In this document: piece by piece, positions 15,826-21,659 of the stretch
Layout: each line of letters opens with the position of its first letter
Position numbering within the stretch: position 1 is the stretch's first letter
DNA from: Aureococcus anophagefferens
Taxonomy: Eukaryota > Sar > Pelagophyceae > Pelagomonadales > Pelagomonadaceae
DNA length: 21,659 nucleotides
Assembly: GCF_000186865.1 (NCBI RefSeq)
Contig: NW_008705598.1
Span: 263,962 to 285,620, forward strand
Direction of reading: 5' to 3'
Translations under genes and position numbers: made by a program
The notes under the pieces: generated by a model
Seen by the model: only the letters and a program-made list of their open reading frames with translations
Told to the model about the DNA's origin: nothing
Databases searched by the model: none

Positions 15826-16260
15826 ATGTTTCAGTTTTCTTTCGGCGAGCAGTTCAAGGTGAGCTCGAAGCAGCCCCGAAGTCGATGGCCCGCCGCTGAG
15901 GCGCGTCATGCGCCCATGCGCACGATCACCGTCGTCGCCAAGGAGGTGTGCCAGCCCGCGTGCGACGCCGTGGCCATCGAGCTCGACGTCGCCGACGGCG
16001 CGACGGTCAAAGATGCGAAGCGGCTCCTGTCCATCGCGAAGCCGGCCTGGGTCACGGAGAAGCAGCTCTGGGGCGCCGGCGGCGCTACCCTCGCCGACGG
16101 CGACGCCCTCGCGGGCCGCGGCGACTTCCTGGCCTGGGTGTCCTGCGTCTGCCAGAGGAAAACGCTCGCGAACCTCTTTCTGCCCCCGGGCCACGCGGCG
16201 GCGCCGGCCGCGGGCGCGGCGCCCGACGACCACGCGCTCTGGGACGACGTCATCGACTAG
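15826..16260 (+). CDS. Small ubiquitin-like-fold protein, unknown function
   Basis: The frame from ATG 15826 to TAG 16258-16260 encodes 144 residues. The central part (MRTITVVAKEV, AIELDVADGATVKDAKRLL, WVTEKQLWGAGGATLADGDA) follows the pattern of ubiquitin-like domains: strand, strand, helix with TVKDAK..L, then G..L.DGD. The tail is Ala/Pro-rich with a terminal acidic DDVID. A canonical 5' splice site (TTCAAG|GTGAGC, 15857) and a CTGAG| 42 bases later would remove 14 codons without changing frame, so the first ~26 codons are uncertain. A later ATG at 15916 begins right at the conserved part. It is not a close ubiquitin homologue and has no C-terminal Gly-Gly. Confidence 0.6.
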   Translation: MFQFSFGEQFKVSSKQPRSRWPAAEARHAPMRTITVVAKEVCQPACDAVAIELDVADGATVKDAKRLLSIAKPAWVTEKQLWGAGGATLADGDALAGRGDFLAWVSCVCQRKTLANLFLPPGHAAAPAAGAAPDDHALWDDVID

Positions 16261-16521
16261 GCGCGGCGCGGGGGTCGACCGGTAATGGTCGGCGCTACCT
16301 CGCGTCGGTCGGCCGCGCGTTCGTTCGTTTTTGTGTATGTTGAAGTTTCGCCGCTTCAACTTTGGCCGACCAGACTCGCGGTCGCGGCTGCGGTGAGAAC
16401 CATCGCGACGAACCGCCATCGGGGCTGCCTGCCACCAAACCGGGCGGCCGGGACGCGGCGCCGAGACACGGAGAGCATCACCAACTGGGCTGCCGGGACG
16501 CGGCGCCGAGACGCGGAGAGC
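16261..16521. other. Upstream region of the polymerase gene, with tandem repeat
   Basis: It contains a small hairpin (GTTGAAG ... CTTCAAC, near 16339-16361). A 45-bp tandem duplication starts near 16445 and 16490 (shared ccgggacgcggcgccgagac...gagagcat), and the second copy ends in the ATG at 16522. The duplication is a multiple of three, and the polymerase frame is open back to an ATG at 16285. A longer N-terminus (with AAGTRRRD repeated twice) is therefore possible, although base use before 16440 looks non-coding. Confidence 0.5.
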
Positions 16522-19500
16522 ATGGTGTTGATCACGGACGAGAACGATGAGAAATACCGGGAGCTGCGACGGAACGAAGAAACGACAGTGGGGGAGCTCA
16601 AGGTCTTGATCGACAAAATGGGGCTCACGGGCACCGTCAAGAAGAACGTTGGGGGCGCATTGCAACGCAAGAAGTCGGACATTCGCGCCGAGATCCTCAA
16701 ATGGTACCCCGATCCCGACCGCCCACCTCTGGGCGAGGTCTCCGCCAACCCGCGGGCCCCGCCGCCGCCGCCGCCGCCGGAGTTCGCCTCGCCGGTCGCG
16801 ACGCGCCGGGCCGCGGTGCCCCTCCGGACGCCGCAGCAGAAGCTGGACGACGCGCTTGAAACGCGGGATAAGGCCGCGGCGGTGGCCAGCCTCCAGGTCC
16901 TCAGCCCAAGCGGCTTCAAAGGCATGAAATTCAAGCTCAACGAAGTCAAGCAGAAGTTCCCGGAGGAGACCAAGGGCGTCAAGGGGCTCGGCGCGAAGGG
17001 CTACACGCTCGCAGACTTTGGCGAGAGCCTCATCAAAGCGCTCGAGAAAGCCATGCGTCCGTCGGCGCCGCCCGGGGCCGAGGCGACGCGAGCGCGCGTC
17101 GTGGAGGCGCCGGTGCCCGAGGCAGCGCCGGCGGCCGCGCCGATGGAGGTCGAGCTTCGGGCGGCGACGGAGCCGGCCGCGCCCGAGGCGCCGCGGCTCG
17201 CGGCCATGGAGGTCGACGCCGCGCCGCCGCGGACGGAGGCGCCGGCCGCGCCGCCGCCGTCGCCGGAGCCCGACTTCTTCGAAGCCGTGTCGAACCTCTT
17301 CGGCTGGCTCGCGCCCGCCGCGGCGGAGACCGAGGACGCCGCCGCGCCGCCGGTTCCCGCGCCGGCCGCGACCAACTGGTTGGGCATCCCAAACTCCGGC
17401 GTCGAGGAGCGCAAGGACGACGACGCCGCGGCGCCGACGCCCGCCGCGCCGCCGGCCCCGGTCGCGCCCGGGGAGCCCGGCTGGCCGCAGGTCGCCCGGC
17501 GCCTCGCGTCGATCCCGCCCGCGATCGCCGGCGAGGCGACGACCTTCGCGGAGCGCTTCGCGCTGGCCCGCTACGCGCTCGGGAGCGACTGCAGCCCCGA
17601 CGACAACGAGCACCGGTGGCGGGACATGGGCGCGCGCGGCGTCGCGAACGTGCGCCGCGCCGCGAGGCTCACGTCCGCGGGCGGCGACCTCGCGCTGGAG
17701 CTCGAGGCCGACGACCACGTCGACGCGGGCGACGAGAAGAAGGCGAAGTTCCGCTTCCTGCCCGAGGCCGTCCGCGAGGCCGACGGCCGGCGCGCGCACA
17801 GAGATTTCGGCGTCGACCGCTTCCTCTACGTGGCGGTCGACGAGGCCGCGTCGGATCGCGAGCTTCGCGCGGCGCGCGCGCCGCTCCAGTTGGCGGCGTG
17901 CCAGTACCGCCTGCTCTTCTCGTACCACGACCGCCCGCTGCTCGTCTTCTTCGCCGAGGCGGGCCCCGGGCTCCGCGACGTCTCCGTCGAGGCGGTGCGC
18001 GACGCGATCGTGCCGCCGGAGGTCCGCCGCGCGCTCGGGCGCCGCAAGGCCGCGAAGCGCCTCCGCCTCGCCTTCAGCAAGACGCTCCGCGGCGTCGACC
18101 TCGCGCCGGACCAGGTCGCCTACCCGCGGGAGCCGATCCGCGCGGGCGACGGCGAGGACGCCGTCGACGGGCTCGCGCTCGTCTCTCGGACCGCGCTCCG
18201 GGAGTCGGGCCTCTGGAGCTTCGACGCGGTCCAGATCCGCTTCCGCGGGGCCAAGGCCATGGCCCTCGCCGTCGACGACGCCTACCTCCGCGAGAACTTC
18301 GGCGACGGGTGCCACCTCGCGCTCTACCCGTCGGCCGTGAAGTTCCGCTTCGCCGAGGCGGCGTCGGCGCCCCTGGAATTCGTCTCGTGCGCGCGCCGGC
18401 GGAGCGCGAATCTCTCGGAGCAGCACGTCGCCGCGCTCGTCGCCCGCGGGGCCCGCGCGGACGACCTCGCCGCCCTCGCGGACGAGACGCGCGAGGAGCT
18501 CGTCTGCGACCTCGCGGACGAGCGCCGGGCGCGGCGCGCGTTCCGCGGCGGCGGCGACGACGGCGACACGGCGCCCTGGGTCCTGGGCCCGAACATGCTC
18601 CGCGCGGGATTCGCGCTCGAGGAGCCCCTCCTGCAGCACTGCCTCAGGATCTGCGCGAAACAGAAGCTCCGCGGCTGGAAGGGCGACGGCGACGAGGACA
18701 CGTCCCGCATCGCGCTGCCGCGGAGCGCGGCCGCGCGGCTCTACGTCGTCGCGGACCCGACGTCGTCCCTCGCGCCCGGACACTGCGTCGTCGGCGTCGA
18801 CGACGACGAGGTCAAGATCGAGGGCCCGGTCGCGATCATGACGGATCCGACGCTCGCGCCGGAGGACGTCCTGGTCCTCGACGCGGTGCCGCCGCCCCCG
18901 GCGCTGCTCGAAGCGCTCGGCCGCGTTCCGCGCGGCGTGCTGATGTTGCCCACGACGGCCCGGCACCCGACGGCCGAGTTCTTGTGCGGCGGCGACTACG
19001 ACGGCGACACGGCCGTCGTCCTCTGGAGGCGCGAGATCGTGGACGGACTCGGCGCCGCGCCCGGCGCCGAGGCGCTGCTCGCGCGCCGCCGCGCCGCGGT
19101 CGCCCGGGTCGGCGGCGAGCGGACCGACGGGCCCCCGGTCGTCGCCGACGCCGCGGAGGCGGCCATCGACGTCGCCGTCCACGCGCGGGCCGCCGCGCGC
19201 GCGCTCCAGCGAGCCGGCTACGAGTTCAAGCGGGCCGTCAGGCGCGGCCACGCCGTGCCGGGCGACGGGTCCCTTTCGCTGGCGAACTTCGCGCTGAAAG
19301 ACTTTCCCTACGACGCCACGCCCTGGACGCCCGGCGGCTACGACCGGGCCGTCGGCCCCGCCGACTACGCCGGAGCGCAGGCGTCGCTCCGGGCGAAACT
19401 GAACGACGTCCTCGGCGACCTCGAGGCGTTCGACTTCGGCCGCGAGCCCGCGTTCGATCCGTCGCTCCTCGACCTCGCCCACGGCGACGGCGGCGACGCG

Positions 19501-19803
19501 GCGGTCCGCGCGCGGAAATGGGCCGCGGCGGCGCGCGACGCGTACAACGGCGACGTCGCGCGCGCGTGCCGCTTCCCCGAGGGCCCGCTTCGAAACGAGG
19601 CCTGCGGCAAGGTCAAGCGCGACCATCAGGCGAAATTCCTCGAAGCGTGGTCGCCGGTGGATCGCGAGCGCGCGGCGCTCCACCTCTACGCCGCGGCCCA
19701 CGACAAGTTCCGCGAGACGCCGGACCGGGGCTGGAAGTTCGCCTTCGAGATCGCCGCGCCCGAGCTCCTCCGCGCGAAGCGGGCCCCGCCGCGCGGCCCC
19801 TAG
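16522..19803 (+). CDS. Cellular RNA-dependent RNA polymerase (RDR family) with SAP-like N-terminus
   Basis: A single-exon frame of 1093 residues. Near the N-terminus, TVGELKVLIDKMGL plus a Lys/Arg-rich helix resembles a SAP-type nucleic-acid binding motif. A ~250-residue Pro/Ala-rich linker follows. The C-terminal half has the order of motifs of eukaryotic RDRs: DGLALVSRTAL, IRFRGAKAMALAVD, FVSCARRRSANLSEQHVAAL, MLRAGFALEEPLLQHCLR, IALPRSAAARLYVVADPT, EGPVAIMTDPTLAPEDVLVL, and the catalytic GGDYDGDTAVV (Asp825, Asp827, Asp829). Such enzymes make double-stranded RNA for small-RNA silencing. The motif is DYDGD where many plant and fungal RDRs have DLDGD. This is the host RDR type and not a viral replicase. 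Start 16522 is preferred; 16285 is possible. Confidence 0.88.
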   Translation: MVLITDENDEKYRELRRNEETTVGELKVLIDKMGLTGTVKKNVGGALQRKKSDIRAEILKWYPDPDRPPLGEVSANPRAPPPPPPPEFASPVATRRAAVPLRTPQQKLDDALETRDKAAAVASLQVLSPSGFKGMKFKLNEVKQKFPEETKGVKGLGAKGYTLADFGESLIKALEKAMRPSAPPGAEATRARVVEAPVPEAAPAAAPMEVELRAATEPAAPEAPRLAAMEVDAAPPRTEAPAAPPPSPEPDFFEAVSNLFGWLAPAAAETEDAAAPPVPAPAATNWLGIPNSGVEERKDDDAAAPTPAAPPAPVAPGEPGWPQVARRLASIPPAIAGEATTFAERFALARYALGSDCSPDDNEHRWRDMGARGVANVRRAARLTSAGGDLALELEADDHVDAGDEKKAKFRFLPEAVREADGRRAHRDFGVDRFLYVAVDEAASDRELRAARAPLQLAACQYRLLFSYHDRPLLVFFAEAGPGLRDVSVEAVRDAIVPPEVRRALGRRKAAKRLRLAFSKTLRGVDLAPDQVAYPREPIRAGDGEDAVDGLALVSRTALRESGLWSFDAVQIRFRGAKAMALAVDDAYLRENFGDGCHLALYPSAVKFRFAEAASAPLEFVSCARRRSANLSEQHVAALVARGARADDLAALADETREELVCDLADERRARRAFRGGGDDGDTAPWVLGPNMLRAGFALEEPLLQHCLRICAKQKLRGWKGDGDEDTSRIALPRSAAARLYVVADPTSSLAPGHCVVGVDDDEVKIEGPVAIMTDPTLAPEDVLVLDAVPPPPALLEALGRVPRGVLMLPTTARHPTAEFLCGGDYDGDTAVVLWRREIVDGLGAAPGAEALLARRRAAVARVGGERTDGPPVVADAAEAAIDVAVHARAAARALQRAGYEFKRAVRRGHAVPGDGSLSLANFALKDFPYDATPWTPGGYDRAVGPADYAGAQASLRAKLNDVLGDLEAFDFGREPAFDPSLLDLAHGDGGDAAVRARKWAAAARDAYNGDVARACRFPEGPLRNEACGKVKRDHQAKFLEAWSPVDRERAALHLYAAAHDKFRETPDRGWKFAFEIAAPELLRAKRAPPRGP

Positions 19804-19929
19804 GCGCCCCGACGTCGCGTTCCTCCTTTCGTATCCACTCCTACCACGCGGCGGGCACGGCGCAGAACGCGAAGATGCGGTGAGGTTGGGATTTGTTCTT
19901 TTCGGGGTGGTTTTGCACAAGCATGGTGT

Positions 19930-20793
19930 TTACACGACCTGGAGCGTCGCGCGGCACGTCGGGCACGTCATCTGGGTGCTCGCCCAGTCCGTGATGCAGT
20001 CCTTGCAGAAGAGGTGGCCGCAGACGAGCGCCGCGGTGGCGCCCGTCATCGGGTCGAGGCAGACGGGGCACTCCTCGGGCTCCTCCTCGGGCTCCTCCTG
20101 GGGCGGCTCGGGCTCCTGGACGCGCGCGCGCTTGTTGGCTCGCGACGCCGCGAGCGCCTCGACGTCGGCGGCGGCGTAGGTCTTGATGTCGCAGGCGAAT
20201 GGGTATTTGCTGTTCTTCGACCGCCGCGCGATCTCGAAGGGGAGGTCCGCGAAGGAATGTTTCGTCAGCTGCGGGTAGCGCTTCAGGGCCGTCTTCCGGT
20301 CGTATCGACGACCGGCTTCCACCTCGAGCCAGCGCGGGTCGACCGGTTCCTGGTCCGGCGCGGCGAGGCGCGCGACGAGCGCGTCGACGTCGGCGGCGAG
20401 GTAGGTCTTGACGTCGCGGGGGCCCTTGCAGGGCTTCGGCCGCCGCGCGATCTCGAAGGGGAGGTCATCAAAGGAATGACACGTCAGCTGCGGGTAGCGC
20501 TTCAGGGCCGTCCTCTGGTCGTAACGCGCGCGGGATTCCACCTCGCGCCAGCGCAGGTCGACCGGTTCCGGGTCCGGCGCGGCGAGCCGCGCGACGAGGA
20601 CGTCGACGTCAGCGGCGAGATAGGTCATGACGTCGCGTGGCGGGCCCTTGCCGATCCACGGCTTCCGCGCGATCTCGAAGGGGAGGTCCACGAAATGGTA
20701 AGTGTTCAGCTGCGGGTACAGCTCCATCGCCGTCTTCGCTGTGTGCCGCGTTCCCGCTTCGACCTCGCCATAAAGCGCGACCTTCGCCTCCAT
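19930..20793 (-). CDS. RING finger protein with tandem ~74-residue repeats
   Basis: An uninterrupted 287-residue frame. The C-terminus holds a C3HC4 RING: ECPVCLD, CGHLFCKDC, CPTC, the layout of an E3 ubiquitin ligase. Before it is an acidic Pro/Glu stretch (PPQEEPEEEPEE) and a nuclear-signal-like NKRAR. Upstream are three copies of an unrecognised unit. Each runs YPQLxxHSFxDLPFEIARR, then KTYLAADVDALVARLAAPD, then EPVDxRWxEVEAxxRYDxxTA. The DNA period is ~219-222 bp and the copies are highly alike, which means recent duplication. The protein begins inside a unit (GEVEAGTRHTAKTAMELYPQL), so the true 5' end may lie further upstream. TAA ends it at 19930. Confidence 0.8.
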   Translation of the reverse strand: MEAKVALYGEVEAGTRHTAKTAMELYPQLNTYHFVDLPFEIARKPWIGKGPPRDVMTYLAADVDVLVARLAAPDPEPVDLRWREVESRARYDQRTALKRYPQLTCHSFDDLPFEIARRPKPCKGPRDVKTYLAADVDALVARLAAPDQEPVDPRWLEVEAGRRYDRKTALKRYPQLTKHSFADLPFEIARRSKNSKYPFACDIKTYAAADVEALAASRANKRARVQEPEPPQEEPEEEPEECPVCLDPMTGATAALVCGHLFCKDCITDWASTQMTCPTCRATLQVV

Positions 20794-20937
20794 CGCCCGC
20801 TGCGTCGGCTAAATTCTGGCTCCAAGAGCCCCGGGCAGAAGCGTGCGCATCGACTTTGAGAGTCGATAAGGGTCTTGTGGATATTTTCTGGAGCGCCTGG
20901 CGAGCCTCCAAAATCGACGACATGATCTCCGCCCTCA
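20794..20937. other. Spacer upstream of the RING gene
   Basis: It contains a short palindrome (CGACT ... AGTCG near 20850-20864) and, on the plus strand, a possible 3' splice site (gccctcag) just before 20939, where protein-like sequence begins. No gene start is recognised. Confidence 0.35.
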
Positions 20938-21152
20938 GGACTCGCCATCGCCGGCGTCGCCCGCGCCGTCCGCGACTTCGAGGAGATCGCGAGCGTAGGA
21001 CTACGGAGGCTAAGCGCGGTCTTGCACGAGTATGGGCCTCTAGAGACGATACGAGCCCGAGGCGCGGACGCGCGAGCCGCGCCGCGACGCGCGCTCGCTC
21101 GTCGCCGTCGTCGTGGGCCTCGCGGACTACGGGTCCGAGTACACGGGGGGCA
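20938..21152 (+). pseudogene. Decayed fragment resembling a 2OG-Fe(II) oxygenase
   Basis: Two plus-strand frames read as protein in succession: GLAIAGVARAVRDFEEIASV ... LHEYGPLETI, then, one base shifted (around 21048), YEPEARTREPRRDARS followed by LVAVVVGLADYGSEYTGGIYL. The second part resembles the metal-binding strand and the following (Y/E)GG segment of prolyl-4-hydroxylase-like oxygenases. There the expected HxD would lie at the position read here as RRD, so the iron ligand His appears lost. The fragment ends abruptly against the 3' end of the kinase gene at 21164. It is either a broken gene or exons joined by splicing I cannot resolve. Confidence 0.35.
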
Positions 21153-21163
21153 TCTACCTAGGC

Positions 21164-21659
21164 TCAGGGCAGGGGCTCGTCGTGGTCCCCGAGGCGCGAG
21201 AGGTAGACGAACGCGTCCGTGCCGAAGCCCTCCATGGACATGAGCGTGAGGTCGCCGCCGAAGTAGCGCGCGTAGGCGCGCGAGATGGGGAGGCCGTAGC
21301 CGAGCCCCGCGAGGGGCGCGCCGACGAAGTCCGTGCCGTCGTTGTTGAAGCCCCGCGCCTGGACGTCGGCCGACGCCGTCGTGTAGAGGTAGGACCAGAC
21401 GCGGCGCAAATCGCTCCGCGCGATGCCGCCGCCCTCGTCGCTGATCTTGAGCGCGACGTCCTCGTTGTCCTCGCCGTCGGCGACGATGACTCTGATGTCC
21501 GCGGGCTCGTCGGCGTCGAGCGCGAGCTGCTTCTCGCAGGACGCGCGCATCGAGTTCTTCAATAGCTCCAGCAGGATGTAGAAGACGTGGTCGGGCACGT
21601 ACTCAAAGTCCAGGTCCGTGCGCCCGATGATCTTCACGGCCGGCGCGACGCCGAACTGG
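21164..21659 (-). CDS. Pyruvate dehydrogenase kinase, C-terminal (HATPase) part; 5' end outside window
   Basis: The frame runs from the window edge to TGA at 21164-21166. It carries the ATP-binding fold of the mitochondrial kinases. The N-box is YVPDHVFYILLELLKNSMRA. The G1 box is KISDEGGGI. Then come RVWSYLYTTA and PLAGLGYGLPISRAYARYFG, followed by GGDLTLMSMEGFGTDAFVYL. The C-terminus RLGDHDEPLP closely resembles that of plant PDKs. This enzyme phosphorylates and switches off the E1-alpha subunit of pyruvate dehydrogenase in the mitochondrial matrix. Branched-chain ketoacid dehydrogenase kinase is the nearest alternative but fits the C-terminus less well. The upstream part (QFGVAPAVKIIGRTD) continues out of the window, so the targeting peptide and four-helix domain are not seen. 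Confidence 0.92.
   Translation of the reverse strand, partial: QFGVAPAVKIIGRTDLDFEYVPDHVFYILLELLKNSMRASCEKQLALDADEPADIRVIVADGEDNEDVALKISDEGGGIARSDLRRVWSYLYTTASADVQARGFNNDGTDFVGAPLAGLGYGLPISRAYARYFGGDLTLMSMEGFGTDAFVYLSRLGDHDEPLP

Noticed and set aside
16522..19803. Integrated RNA-virus polymerase
   Set aside because: The DYDGD double-psi beta-barrel motif and its surroundings are those of cellular RDRs; no viral GDD palm motif or capsid genes.
14758..19920. 1720-residue minus-strand open frame
   Set aside because: Antisense shadow of the RNA-dependent RNA polymerase, the ubiquitin-like gene and part of the FERM gene. Its Arg/Glu/Ala/Gly-biased composition is typical of GC-rich antisense frames.
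1..21659. CRISPR arrays, tRNA, rRNA, bacterial operons
   Set aside because: No regularly spaced direct repeats, no cloverleaf or rRNA-like sequence was seen, and genes are spliced and eukaryotic in type.

Overview
This is a GC-rich, gene-dense eukaryotic nuclear window. The best match is a marine stramenopile (pelagophyte) alga such as Aureococcus anophagefferens. The reasons are the GC-rich coding sequence, spliceosomal introns, a mitochondrial-type pyruvate dehydrogenase kinase, a FERM domain, a cellular RNA-dependent RNA polymerase, a RING finger, an ASAFAP-like plastid-targeting N-terminus, ShK-like stramenopile modules and, above all, several short inverted-repeat elements sitting exactly inside genes as introns. 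These are introner elements, described for A. anophagefferens and Micromonas. The species call is an inference.

Layout. 1-475: end of a low-complexity acidic (EAED)n protein or minisatellite. 476-925: repeat debris, including one copy of a dispersed gene 3' end. 926-2966: remnant of a multicopper oxidase fused to ShK-like Cys modules, interrupted by an 876-bp TIR element. 2967-3531: more repeat-derived sequence with the second, inverted copy of the same gene 3' end. 3532-5632 (-): arylsulfotransferase-like membrane or secreted protein. 5914-6866 (-): type II membrane C-type lectin. 6946-7683 (+): TPR protein with a DnaJ-type zinc site. 7757-8679 (+): probably plastid-targeted YqgF nuclease. 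8724-10616 (-): tyrosinase-like dicopper protein. 10744-11858 (+): four-helix membrane protein of unknown function. 11872-15719 (-): FERM domain joined to an alpha/beta hydrolase. 15826-16260 (+): ubiquitin-like small protein. 16522-19803 (+): cellular RNA-dependent RNA polymerase with a SAP-like N-terminus. 19930-20793 (-): RING protein with about three copies of an unrecognised ~74-residue repeat. 20938-21152 (+): decayed 2OG-oxygenase-like fragment. 21164-21659 (-): C-terminal part of pyruvate dehydrogenase kinase.

The most exciting content is the introner system. Five ~192-203 bp elements of two related subfamilies, plus a sixth 82-bp relative, lie inside four genes. Each is flanked by an ~8-bp target duplication. 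Removing the element plus one duplication restores an uninterrupted reading frame in all six. In five of six, that exact removal implies a GC-AG intron whose 5' GC comes from the duplicated host target and whose 3' AG is carried by the element. Elements work in either orientation relative to the gene.

The genes do not form an obvious pathway. Three genes or exons show single-base frame breaks that look like draft-sequence indels or recent decay.
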